A DNA stretch of 64,000 nucleotides from Natranaerovirga hydrolytica (GTDB taxonomy: Bacteria > Bacillota > Clostridia > Lachnospirales > DSM-24629): positions 369,205 through 433,204 of the forward strand of contig NZ_SMGQ01000013.1 in assembly GCF_004339095.1 (NCBI RefSeq). Direction: 5' to 3'. This document shows, in pieces, positions 17,655 through 26,272 of the stretch. The stretch's first letter is position 1, and every line of letters begins with the position of its first letter. The notes beneath the pieces were generated by a model, which did no database searches, had not been told where the DNA came from, and saw nothing but the letters and a program-made list of their open reading frames with translations. The position numbers and the translations under genes are program-made.

Positions 17655-18128
17655 ATGGATTATAATAATAACGATCTTACTTTGCCCAACCAAAACTATA
17701 TGATGGGTATCATAGGTGGTATTCTAGGTGCAGTTGCCGGTGCTTTGATATGGGCAGTGATAACGGTTGTAACTGATTATCAAATTGGCTGGATGGCAAT
17801 AGGTGTTGGCTTTTTAGTAGGAAAAAGTGTTAGTTATTTTGGTAATGGAGAACATGTTAATTTTAGAATTATTGGAGCAATATTTGCATTGCTAGGGTGT
17901 CTATTCGGCAATGTACTAGCATTAACAATTATTTTATCGAACTATTATAGCGTTCCATTATTTGAGCTCATCGGTATAATGAATATTGGAATGGTCATTG
18001 AGCTTCTTGTAGATACATTTGATGCTATGGATATATTATTTTATGGCTTGGCAATATTACAAGGCTATAAAATTTCTGTAAAAGAGGTTGTAAACAAAGA
18101 CATAGATGATAAATATGGAATGCTTTAG
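17655..18128 (+). CDS. Four-helix integral membrane protein, unknown function
   Basis: 157 aa. About four hydrophobic segments (residues 17-40, 46-60, 71-92, 100-125) with glycine-rich first helices (GIIGGILGAVAGALIW). The N terminus is Asn-rich and the C terminus is charged (KEVVNKDIDDKYG). AAGGAGG precedes the ATG. Stands alone between two terminators. No catalytic motif; the family was not recognised. Confidence 0.7.
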   Translation: MDYNNNDLTLPNQNYMMGIIGGILGAVAGALIWAVITVVTDYQIGWMAIGVGFLVGKSVSYFGNGEHVNFRIIGAIFALLGCLFGNVLALTIILSNYYSVPLFELIGIMNIGMVIELLVDTFDAMDILFYGLAILQGYKISVKEVVNKDIDDKYGML

Positions 18129-18234
18129 AACGTAAAATTATACATACAGTCAATTACTGTAGTTCTTATAAATGCATAATATTTTGAATGAGCAGTACCT
18201 CTGAATATTTTATAAAATGAGTGATTTGAAAGTT

Positions 18235-18267
18235 AGGTTGAATTAACATAATTCATCCTATTTTTTT
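18235..18267 (+). terminator. Terminator of the 17655-18128 gene
   Basis: AGGTTGAATTA, loop ACA, TAATTCATCCT (18235-18259, one T-T mismatch) followed by A and seven T. Confidence 0.75.
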
Positions 18268-18516
18268 ATAAAATTTTCTTGTAGTTAGTAAAAAGTTGTA
18301 CGCGTTAAATTTAGGTTGGAAATAAAAATAAGAGTGTTTAGTCATAGAAGAATTTAAAAATGAAGATTATTTATCTTTGAAATCAAATAGAATAAAAGTT
18401 TTAAAGAAGTAAAAAATTACAAATTATATTTAAACATATAGATAGGTTATTGATAAAGCAAACAGACTTTAATATAATAAAATTATATACAATAGTTAAA
18501 ATTTACATAAAAATAG

Positions 18517-18544
18517 TTGAATATTCATAGAGTAATGATATAAT
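18517..18544 (+). promoter_or_regulatory. Candidate promoter of the ECF sigma gene
   Basis: TTGAAT (18517-18522), 16 bp, TATAAT (18539-18544), about 90 nt before the GTG start. Confidence 0.5.
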
Positions 18545-18632
18545 TAATTTACAGACTTACTTAGGCTAAAAAATACTAACAAATGATTATTTTCATTGCA
18601 AGAATACTAAATATATTTGGGGGGATATAATA

Positions 18633-19145
18633 GTGAAAAAAATGCAAGAAATAGATCCGATAAAGTTTGAAAAATTTTATAGCACCTATAAAAAAGAAAT
18701 GTATTATACTGCTTTTACTATATTAAAAGATTATTACGAAGCTGAAGATATTTGTCATAATGCCTTTGTTAAGACAATAGATAAGCTGAATAAAAATATG
18801 GATATTAATAATACAGAAATGAAATATTATTTAATTAAAACTGTGAAAAATTTATCTATTAATAAATACAAGGTAAATCAAAAATCTATTGTAACCCATA
18901 CGGATTTTTTGAGGAATAGAGAATGTGAGAATACGCTTAACCCAGAAGCAATGATATTAATGCAAGAAGATAAAATAAAATTTCTTGAAAAACTAAAAAA
19001 ACTAAAAGTTAACTATGCACATATATTGTACTTAAAATATTTCTTAGATTTAAGTAATCTAGAAATATCAAAGAGATTAAACATATCACTGGGTAATACT
19101 AAAACAAGACTTTTGAGGGCTAGGAAAGCGTATACAAATATATAG
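18633..19145 (+). CDS. RNA polymerase sigma factor, ECF subfamily
   Basis: 170 aa from GTG 18633 after a G-rich ribosome binding site. Region 2 is seen in FYSTYKKEMYYTAFTILKDY and EAEDICHNAFVKTI. Region 4 is the C-terminal helix-turn-helix (LYLKYFLDLSNLEISKRLN, LGNTKTRLLRARKA). No anti-sigma gene follows; the next gene starts about 260 nt later and encodes a secreted protein. A partner anti-sigma could be elsewhere, lost, or replaced by a member of this locus. Target promoters are unknown. Confidence 0.9.
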   Translation: MKKMQEIDPIKFEKFYSTYKKEMYYTAFTILKDYYEAEDICHNAFVKTIDKLNKNMDINNTEMKYYLIKTVKNLSINKYKVNQKSIVTHTDFLRNRECENTLNPEAMILMQEDKIKFLEKLKKLKVNYAHILYLKYFLDLSNLEISKRLNISLGNTKTRLLRARKAYTNI

Positions 19146-19405
19146 AAAAAAACAAAAAAGTGTAACCATTATAGATGTAAAATTGTTATATATATAAGGG
19201 GGTGAAATTGGGGAGAAGATAAATGTAAATAACTTAGTAAAAAGATCTTAAGATAACTCAAGTAAAAGAATAGTCTATATAATTAGTAGAATCACACTAA
19301 AGGAAGAAGAAAAAAATTGTATTTGTCAAGTAGTTTTTAAAAAATCAATATAGGTGACTTTTTGATTGACACAATAGAAAATAAAAAAATAAGGGAGATT
19401 ATAGA

Positions 19406-20320
19406 ATGAAAAAAAATAACAAATATTTAAAGGTTATTATTTTATGTCTGTTAGTAACTACATTTATTTCTGCTTCTAATGCTAACACAAACTTTGAGAA
19501 GAATGAAGATGATAATCATAAACCAAATGAGTACTTTCCTTTTTTAGAGGATAGTGACCAATTTAGTATCCAATCTACAGAGTTAGATGAAATAAAAAAA
19601 GAAGCTGAAAAAATATTAAAGGAAAATGAAAGAAATGTAATTGTAGAAGAAGACATTCAAAATCTGAGTCATGAAGAACTCGCAGAATTGAACTTGTTGC
19701 CTTTAGAGGATATTTCCAAAAGTGATTTTCAAATACAAAGTGAAGTAAGATTTTTAGTGCCTAGTTATCTTCGAAGACAGATAAACACATATTATTGTGG
19801 ACCAGCAGCAACATTACAAGCCATAACTACAGCTGGAAATGCCTCTAGTATTCCTGGTACAACAACTACAGCAAAACAACAGACATTAGGAAGTAATGGA
19901 TATTTGTATACAGATAGAGATAATGGAACTTGGATTGAATATATTCCTGCAGTAATGAATGAATTTGTCCCCAGAGCTAGAAGTTGGACAACTAGGACTT
20001 TTGATACCTCATCAAGTAGTAAATCTAGTATGCAATATATGGTTAGATCTAATCATTCATTTGGAGATGCAGTGATATATCTCGTTAAGCCAGGACCATT
20101 GTCATATTATTCAGGAAACCCTGGTGGGCATTATATATCTGGATCTGGAATTTACTATAGATCAGGCAGTTATAACGATTATGCTAATATTGATTTAAGG
20201 TTAAATGATCCTCATTATAGTAATAATTACTATGGTGTTCATATCGAACCTTTTAATAATGTTGTTGATGCGATGCATAAATATAGTACTGAAAGAGGAC
20301 CAGCAAATATTGTATATTAG
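19406..20320 (+). CDS. Secreted C39-like (papain-fold) protein
   Basis: 304 aa. Signal peptide at residues 1-26 (basic start, hydrophobic core VIILCLLVTTFIS). Residues 30-115 are an acidic, helical spacer resembling a propeptide. The C-terminal half has the C39-like pattern: Cys131 in YYCGPAATLQAI, His242 in GGHYISGSG, and Asn/Asp at 267-268 in LNDPH. Family members are bacteriocin-leader or other small-substrate cysteine peptidases and inactive relatives. It could be a secreted peptidase or toxin-like protein. It sits between an ECF sigma gene and a lipoprotein, with short spacing to the latter, so they are probably expressed together. Confidence 0.8.
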   Translation: MKKNNKYLKVIILCLLVTTFISASNANTNFEKNEDDNHKPNEYFPFLEDSDQFSIQSTELDEIKKEAEKILKENERNVIVEEDIQNLSHEELAELNLLPLEDISKSDFQIQSEVRFLVPSYLRRQINTYYCGPAATLQAITTAGNASSIPGTTTTAKQQTLGSNGYLYTDRDNGTWIEYIPAVMNEFVPRARSWTTRTFDTSSSSKSSMQYMVRSNHSFGDAVIYLVKPGPLSYYSGNPGGHYISGSGIYYRSGSYNDYANIDLRLNDPHYSNNYYGVHIEPFNNVVDAMHKYSTERGPANIVY

Positions 20321-20334
20321 TTTGAATAGTAGGT

Positions 20335-20355
20335 GGCAAGCATATCTTGCTTGCC
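20335..20355 (+). terminator. Hairpin between the C39-like gene and the lipoprotein gene
   Basis: GGCAAGCA (20335-20342) pairs with TGCTTGCC (20348-20355), followed 18 nt later by a T-rich stretch. Probably a partial terminator, which may lower lipoprotein expression relative to the secreted protein. Confidence 0.5.
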
Positions 20356-20395
20356 CCTTATCAATAATTATTTTTTGTTAAGAAAGAGGGATAGT

Positions 20396-21655
20396 ATGAA
20401 AAAGTTACTAATTTGTATTGTATTACTTTTGATTTTTGTAGGATGTGAAGGTAAGAATGGGTTACAAAATGAATCTGATCAAGAAATTGAAATAATGACA
20501 GAAGAAAATAACATTGAGCAGACTGAAGATGAGATAGTCAAAAAATTTGAAATGGAAAAAATAAGTGAAGAGGATATTAAAACGCTCATATCAAGTGAAA
20601 AATTTGAATTAAATGACCAAATTTTTGATGATGGATATTCTAAGTTATTAAATATGATTAATAATGATCATATATTAAAGGAACAAGATTCTTCACTAGG
20701 GTTAGATGAAATATCTATTGTAAGCTATGAACTAGGTGATCATTATTTTTCTCCATTACATAATATAACAGCTATGAGTGAAAATGTACTTATATTAGAT
20801 CATAAAAGAGATTACAGTATAGAAGCTTCGATTTTTAATACGGAAGGCTTGGTGAAAGAAGATTTAGACTTAGATTTTGATGAAGATAATATTGTGGTTG
20901 AAGCGGTATTAGGAAAAGAATATATATATTATCTAGAGATAAGTGAAGATAGGGAAGAAATGTTAGATACTTGGGTTATTAAATCTTATAATTTAAATAA
21001 TAAAAGTATTAAAGTTATTGATGGTTATAATAATTATGAAGAATCAACATTATTGCCAAGACTTTCCAATGAAGAGGATATTTTGATATATACTATAGGG
21101 GAAAAGATAGAAGAGAACCTTAATCATAAAATAATAATGTATAAGGATAATGAGAAGGAAGAAGTTTTTAACTTAGGTAATGTAATGAGTCCATATACTC
21201 AGCCTCAACTTTTAAATGGTTTAATTCATTTTCCAGACTATAATTCTAATGGTTGGTTTATGTTATTTTATAATATAGAGTCAAAAGAATTTTCTAAAAT
21301 GAATATGACGTTTTTAACAAAAGGAGAATACCCAAAAAGCTTCGTGAAAAACGATAATTATTTGGCATATGTATCTTGCTACAATGTATTATATACCATT
21401 GATATAGAAGAAGATGAATTACATATCATTGATTTTGGTACAACGCCTATAATATTAGAAGATAATATTATTTATTCATATGCTGGAAGATTATATGCTT
21501 ATAATTTCAAGGCAGACAAGGTATTTCAACTAATAGAAGATGAAGATATATTTTTTGGAACAATCACCCAAACGTTAGAAAAACCCATTATTCTTGCTAG
21601 TAAATTCGAAAAAGATAAATATGAGTGGAAGTTATTTGAGATCACAGAAGATTGA
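20396..21655 (+). CDS. Acidic lipoprotein, probably beta-propeller-like
   Basis: 419 aa from ATG 20396 (AGAGGG upstream; an earlier in-frame ATG at 20333 runs through the hairpin and has no site). Signal peptide with a lipobox-like LLIFVGCEG, so Cys 17 is the likely lipidated residue; Phe at -3 is not ideal. After an acidic linker, the chain shows repeated short beta-strand patterns (YIYYLEIS, LLNGLIHFPDY, NYLAYVSCYNVLYTIDI, NIIYSYAGRLYAYNF), typical of a beta-propeller. Possible surface partner or immunity/sensor protein for the C39-like protein; that is inference. Confidence 0.72.
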   Translation: MKKLLICIVLLLIFVGCEGKNGLQNESDQEIEIMTEENNIEQTEDEIVKKFEMEKISEEDIKTLISSEKFELNDQIFDDGYSKLLNMINNDHILKEQDSSLGLDEISIVSYELGDHYFSPLHNITAMSENVLILDHKRDYSIEASIFNTEGLVKEDLDLDFDEDNIVVEAVLGKEYIYYLEISEDREEMLDTWVIKSYNLNNKSIKVIDGYNNYEESTLLPRLSNEEDILIYTIGEKIEENLNHKIIMYKDNEKEEVFNLGNVMSPYTQPQLLNGLIHFPDYNSNGWFMLFYNIESKEFSKMNMTFLTKGEYPKSFVKNDNYLAYVSCYNVLYTIDIEEDELHIIDFGTTPIILEDNIIYSYAGRLYAYNFKADKVFQLIEDEDIFFGTITQTLEKPIILASKFEKDKYEWKLFEITED

Positions 21656-21743
21656 TTTGAAAATCTAGCTTTCAAATCCTTACGAGTAAGTTATAAATTA
21701 GACGTTCATATGAATAATATTTAAACTAGAAAGGGTTTTTAGG

Positions 21744-22162
21744 ATGTACACATTATGGATAGCTATCTCCTTAATCGTATCATTATTGGGAGTTTTATTT
21801 TTCTTTCCGAATTATGAAGGTAATGAATTCCCTCTATTTATGGATTTGGCAGTTGTTTTTATATTTATACCTAGTGTCCTTATTTTAAACAGTTTAATTC
21901 ATCAATTTATATATTGGGTAATTAAAACAAAATTCTAAAGCGAACGTTTCATATTGCAGTACTTATATTGAGTTACTATATTTTCAATATTTATTATAGT
22001 GGACGGCCTTTTGGATTAACACTTTCAATTTTTATTACTTTAATTATGATAAGTTCTGTACATTTAATCGTATCTTTCAGCTTAAAGCATTTGTCTAAAA
22101 AGTTATTTGAAAAAGTGCTACATAAAAGTGATCAAAGATTTGGTAAAGAAAGAAATGTATGA
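21744..22162 (+). pseudogene. Small four-helix membrane protein split by a frameshift
   Basis: Frame one, 21744-21935 (64 aa), has two hydrophobic helices and ends IKTKF. A second frame, open from 21926 to 22162 without its own good start, continues with KILKRTFHIAVLILSYYIFN and a further helix, FGLTLSIFITLIMISSVHLI. A one-base change in the A-rich stretch 21921-21934 would join them into one membrane protein of about 140 aa. It could be a real mutation, a sequencing error in a homopolymer, or ribosomal slippage; no classical slippery heptamer is present in the zero frame. AGGG-type site and ATG at 21744. Confidence 0.55.
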
Positions 22163-22274
22163 TTAAGAGTTAGATCAACTCATTATTCTAACAAGTGAAT
22201 TTGAAGAAGGTAAATAAAAGAAGACATTGTTTGAGATGGTATAAAAATGATTTGTTTTCAAAATAGATTAACCT

Positions 22275-22311
22275 ACCCTGTATAACTGTAAAGAAAACAG
22301 TTACACAGGGT
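22275..22311. terminator. Hairpin between convergent genes
   Basis: ACCCTGTATAACTGT pairs with ACAGTTACACAGGGT with one mismatch. It lies 20 nt after the stop of the minus-strand ABC-F gene and downstream of the split membrane protein gene. Confidence 0.75.
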
Positions 22312-22331
22312 ATTAATTAATCATTTTGAAG

Positions 22332-24230
22332 TTACAATAAGTCTTCCCATAACTCATAAAGATGTATTAACTCATTGTCTAAAGTGCTTTTTTCATCATT
22401 TAATTCTTTTAGTTGAATATGATCCGTATAAACTTCTTCTAAGCATAGTTTGGCATCGATGGCTTCTATTTTATTTTCTAAAGTTTGAATTTTTAATTCT
22501 ATATTTTTCAGTTCAGTTTGTTGTTTTCTTTGTTTTGCTTGTTCTTCTTTTTCTTTTAACCAATCATTTTTAGAAGAGGTTACTTTATTAACAGCCCCGT
22601 GTTGATTATTTACAACATTTGAAAGCGCCTCTTTTTTTTCTAAATAATAATCATAATTACCGATATAGTTAATCATACCAGTAGGTGTAAGTTCAAGTAT
22701 TCTATTAGCTGTTTTATTAATAAAATACCTGTCATGTGAAATAAAGAAAGCCGTACCAGAATAACTTTTCAATGCATCTTCTAATATTTCTTTTGAATAA
22801 ATATCCAAATGATTGGTTGGCTCATCTAACAGTAAAAAATTTGCTTCAGATAGCATTAACTTTGCAAGGGATAATCGTCCTTTTTCTCCGCCACTTAATT
22901 GAGCAATTTTCTTAAAAACATCATCACCGACAAATAAAAAGGCAGCTAAAATATTTCGAATGGTACCTACTTTAAGAGTAGGATAAGCATCAGAAATTTC
23001 TTCGATTAAGTTATTATTTTCGTTTAACGAGGTATACTCTTGGTCAAAATAACCACATTTTACTTTTGACCCCAGTTTGACTTCTCCAGCATCTGCTTTT
23101 AATTCATCTAAAATGATTTTAAATAAAGTTGTTTTGCCTGTACCGTTGTTTCCAATTAAAGCAATTTTTTCACCACGTTTAATATCTAAAGCAATATTTT
23201 CAAAAACTTTTGTTTCATTAAAAGATTTACTTAGGTTATTTATAGATAAAACATCATTGCCACTTATTTGTTGAGGTTCAAGTTCTAGATCCATTTTGGC
23301 ATTTAATTCTTGAGGTTTATGGATTCGTTCTACTTTATTTAATGCTTTTTCTCTGCTGCGAGCTCTTTTAATCGATTTTTCTCGATTAAATGCCCTTAAT
23401 TTTTCAATAACAGCTTCTTGTTTTTCGATCTCACGTTGTTGATTGATATAATTTTTATAGTTTATTTCTCGTTCAACCATCTTTTTATGGGCATAGCTAC
23501 TATAATTTCCATTATAGACAGTGCATTTAGTGTTTTCAATTTCTATAATTTTATTTACTATTTTATCTAAAAAATATCGATCATGAGAAATGATAATTAA
23601 CGTCCCACTATAATTATTAATATACCCTTCTAACCATTGTATGGCATTCACATCAAGATGATTTGTCGGTTCATCTAGTAATAATAGATCTGGTTTTGTT
23701 AATAATAATTTGGCAAGGGATACTCTGGTTTTTTGACCACCGGACAAGGTACTAATTTTTTTATCGTGATCGGCCACACTAAACCCTAATCCATTTAAAA
23801 CACCTTTTATTTCGCTTTGATAGGCGTATCCATTTAGTTCTTCAAATGTTTCTTGTTGTATGGCGTATTCTTTCATTAAAGTATGTAAGTCTTCGTTAGA
23901 AGCTTGTTTCATTTTTAATTCAAGGGCACTTATGCTTTCTTCTAAATCTAAAATTTCTTTTTTTGCTTCTAATAACTCGTCATAGATGGAATTAGAAGAA
24001 GCTAAATCTTGTTCTTGGGAAAGGTACCCTATATCAACCTTATGGGGTGTGATAATTTGTCCTGCATCAGGTGTGCTCAAACGGGCAATAATATTAAATA
24101 AAGTTGTTTTTCCAGCGCCATTAACACCTACTAACCCAACTTTATCACCTTTTTCTATATGAAATGAAACATTATTTAATATTTGTAAATCTGCAAAAGA
24201 CTTGGATATATTTTTACAAGCTAATATCAT
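22332..24230 (-). CDS. ABC-F family ATPase (YdiF/Uup-like)
   Basis: 632 aa with two ABC domains and no membrane segments. Walker A GVNGAGKTTLFN and GNNGTGKTTLF, signatures LSGGQKTR and LSGGEKGR, Walker B LLLLDEPTNHLD in each half. A charged linker lies between the domains, and a C-terminal coiled coil (residues about 545-632, Glu/Lys-rich) follows. ABC-F proteins of this length act on the ribosome in translation. GGAGG precedes the ATG. Divergent from rex. A housekeeping translation factor is more likely than a resistance protein, because of the C-terminal extension and the lack of an attenuating leader. Confidence 0.9.
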   Translation of the reverse strand: MILACKNISKSFADLQILNNVSFHIEKGDKVGLVGVNGAGKTTLFNIIARLSTPDAGQIITPHKVDIGYLSQEQDLASSNSIYDELLEAKKEILDLEESISALELKMKQASNEDLHTLMKEYAIQQETFEELNGYAYQSEIKGVLNGLGFSVADHDKKISTLSGGQKTRVSLAKLLLTKPDLLLLDEPTNHLDVNAIQWLEGYINNYSGTLIIISHDRYFLDKIVNKIIEIENTKCTVYNGNYSSYAHKKMVEREINYKNYINQQREIEKQEAVIEKLRAFNREKSIKRARSREKALNKVERIHKPQELNAKMDLELEPQQISGNDVLSINNLSKSFNETKVFENIALDIKRGEKIALIGNNGTGKTTLFKIILDELKADAGEVKLGSKVKCGYFDQEYTSLNENNNLIEEISDAYPTLKVGTIRNILAAFLFVGDDVFKKIAQLSGGEKGRLSLAKLMLSEANFLLLDEPTNHLDIYSKEILEDALKSYSGTAFFISHDRYFINKTANRILELTPTGMINYIGNYDYYLEKKEALSNVVNNQHGAVNKVTSSKNDWLKEKEEQAKQRKQQTELKNIELKIQTLENKIEAIDAKLCLEEVYTDHIQLKELNDEKSTLDNELIHLYELWEDLL

Positions 24231-24300
24231 ATTTAAACCTCCATATTACATTACGTACTTAATATATTATCATTCTATACCCTTTATGAAAAGGTTATAT

Positions 24301-24329
24301 TTGACTTTATATACACAAAATAATATAAT
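24301..24329 (+). promoter_or_regulatory. Sigma-A promoter of rex
   Basis: TTGACT (24301-24306), 17 bp, TATAAT (24324-24329): close to consensus, 34 nt before the ATG at 24363. No clear Rex operator (TTGTGA-N6-TCACAA) was seen. Confidence 0.75.
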
Positions 24330-24362
24330 ATTATGTAGGAACCTATGTTAGGAGTGACAAAG

Positions 24363-25004
24363 ATGTTACCAGAAAAGAAAATCTCAACAGCAGTTATCAA
24401 AAGATTGCCTAGATACTATAGATATTTGGGAGATTTATTAGAAAATGATGTGGTTAGAATTTCGTCTAAAGAATTAAGTGAAAGAATGAAAGTAACAGCA
24501 TCTCAGATAAGACAAGATCTGAACAATTTTGGTGGATTCGGACAACAAGGCTATGGTTATAATGTGGAATATTTATATAAAGAAATCGGTAAAATTCTTG
24601 GTTTAGAAAATAAATACAATATTATTATTGTAGGAGCGGGTAACTTAGGACAAGCATTAGCAAATTATACAGATTTTGAAAAAAGAGGATTTATTGTAAA
24701 AGGTCTCTTTGATGTTAATCCAAGATTAATTGGTGTGGTGGTAAGAGGTATTGAAATTAAAGATGTAGACGAAATAGATGCTTTTGTTAAAGAAAATGAC
24801 ATACATATGGCGGCACTAACATTACCAAAACAAAAGGCACCTAAGGTAGCCAATGATTTGGTAAAAGCAGGCGTAAAAGGCATATGGAATTTTGCCCCTA
24901 TAGACCTTAATTTACCTAAAGGTGTGGTAGTTGAGAATGTTCATTTATTAGATAGTTTAATGACACTGTCTTATACAATCAGTCAAGAAGAAAAAGATCA
25001 ATAG
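24363..25004 (+). CDS. rex: Redox-sensing transcriptional repressor Rex
   Basis: 213 aa. N-terminal winged helix (IKRLPRYYRYLGDLLEND, VTASQIRQDLNNFGGFGQQG) and C-terminal Rossmann domain (IIIVGAGNLGQALANY) that binds NADH/NAD+. Rex represses fermentation and other NADH-reoxidising genes until NADH rises. The start was chosen at ATG 24363 because TTAGGAGTG is correctly placed; an in-frame ATG at 24345 overlaps that site. Monocistronic, with its own promoter and terminator. Confidence 0.96.
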   Translation: MLPEKKISTAVIKRLPRYYRYLGDLLENDVVRISSKELSERMKVTASQIRQDLNNFGGFGQQGYGYNVEYLYKEIGKILGLENKYNIIIVGAGNLGQALANYTDFEKRGFIVKGLFDVNPRLIGVVVRGIEIKDVDEIDAFVKENDIHMAALTLPKQKAPKVANDLVKAGVKGIWNFAPIDLNLPKGVVVENVHLLDSLMTLSYTISQEEKDQ

Positions 25005-25018
25005 ATAATAAAAGTAAG

Positions 25019-25045
25019 AAAGAAGGTTTTGATACCTTCTTTTTT
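25019..25045 (+). terminator. Terminator of rex
   Basis: AGAAGGT, loop, ACCTTCT (25021-25040) followed by T-run. Confidence 0.8.
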
Positions 25046-25275
25046 GAATAAGAAATAAAATTACAATTGGAATAAAATGGTTTACAACAGTCCTTTGTTA
25101 AAGGTATAATTAAACTAATCATACAATTATTACGATAATATAATAAGAAGATTTAATAGAATATAAAAAGAACAAAATGCAAATAATTACAGTAACCTAC
25201 TGTATGCCTCTTATTGACCCAAGAGATACAAGTTTCGTTGAAAGTACTAAGTTTACATTACGAGGAGGAAGTATA

Positions 25276-25902
25276 ATGCCTTTATTTAAAAGACAAAAAA
25301 GTGAAAAAGACACTTTAGATTTAAAAATAGAAAAAAAAATACCACTGCTTACTCTTGATGCAAGATGGCATGAATTATTTCCTAAGTCAAAGAAAACAAG
25401 AAGAATGATAGATTTAGAGAAAAAATTGAATGAATACATAAAAGAGCAAGGACAAATTAATAATGAGTTTAGAGAGTATACGTCATTAAAGAAAAAAATG
25501 ATGAAAGAAATAATGGAAAATATGGAAGACGTATTTGATAAAAATGATGAAGATGCAACAAAGCATATGGAAAAAAACAAAAAGTTTATTAATGATATTA
25601 ATGAAAAGCTAAAAAAATATGAAGAAATGTTAGATGACTTACCGAATAAAATAAAAGAAGCCAATGACGCGTTATTAAAAATCAGTGTAGACATATGTTA
25701 TAATGATATGGAAGATAATAATCAAGCAATACATAGTTTAGAACAGTGGATAAAAGATACAAAAGAAGAACTTAAAAATAATATTGTTATTAAAGAAGAG
25801 AAAGAAATAGAAAATCAAAAAATTTATACATATATGCATGATTTGTTAGGGTATGAAATGATTAATAAATTTGACCAAAATTATGGTGATAAGAGTGATT
25901 AA
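25276..25902 (+). CDS. Coiled-coil protein of unknown function, upstream of acpS
   Basis: 208 aa from ATG 25276 after GAGGAGG; an in-frame upstream ATG at 25177 has no site. Almost wholly charged and helical, with a coiled-coil centre (about residues 45-185) and no signal peptide or membrane segment. Not recognised. Its stop overlaps the acpS start by 8 nt, so it is co-translated with acpS. The context is lipid carrier activation and metabolite repair, but no function can be assigned. Confidence 0.72.
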   Translation: MPLFKRQKSEKDTLDLKIEKKIPLLTLDARWHELFPKSKKTRRMIDLEKKLNEYIKEQGQINNEFREYTSLKKKMMKEIMENMEDVFDKNDEDATKHMEKNKKFINDINEKLKKYEEMLDDLPNKIKEANDALLKISVDICYNDMEDNNQAIHSLEQWIKDTKEELKNNIVIKEEKEIENQKIYTYMHDLLGYEMINKFDQNYGDKSD

Positions 25903-26272
25903 AGGAATAGGAACGGATATAATAGAAATAGAACGAATTGAAAAAGCAGTTAATAAAGTAGGCTTTTTAGAAAAGTATTTTACAGAAGCTGAACAAGAAC
26001 TGTTTATAAATAGAAAGGGGTCTATTTCTACTATAGCCAGTAATTTTGCAATCAAGGAAGCCACTTCTAAGGTTTTTGGGACAGGTTTTCGAGAGGTTAA
26101 ATTAAAGGAAATAGAAATCTTAAGAGATGAACTGGGCAAACCTTATATTAATGTTTTTGGCAAAGCAAAAGAAATAAAAGAAACCCTAGGAATTTTTTCT
26201 TTTCACGTTACAACGTCACATAATAAAAACGATGTTGTAGCATTTGTTATTGGAGAGGGTAAAAATGAATAG
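25895..26272 (+). CDS. acpS: Holo-[acyl-carrier-protein] synthase
   Basis: 125 aa, normal AcpS length, from GTG 25895. The chain then begins IKGIGTDIIEIERI, with the metal-binding Asp. The second motif, FAIKEATSKVFGTG, carries the Glu and Lys that hold CoA and Mg. Transfers 4'-phosphopantetheine from CoA to ACP. The GTG start gives an 8-nt overlap (GTGATTAA) with the preceding gene and is preferred to in-frame ATGs at 25871 and 25883. The stop overlaps the nnr start by 8 nt. Confidence 0.93.
   Translation: MIKGIGTDIIEIERIEKAVNKVGFLEKYFTEAEQELFINRKGSISTIASNFAIKEATSKVFGTGFREVKLKEIEILRDELGKPYINVFGKAKEIKETLGIFSFHVTTSHNKNDVVAFVIGEGKNE

Larger units (their letters stand above)
18129..18632. other. 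Intergenic region before the ECF sigma gene
   Basis: 504 bp, AT-rich. Holds a terminator for the gene before it and a promoter for the sigma gene; nothing else was recognised. Confidence 0.55.

Noticed and set aside
19146..19405. Anti-sigma gene after the ECF sigma factor
   Set aside because: All frames in this gap are short and interrupted; a G-rich site at about 19198 leads to only six codons.
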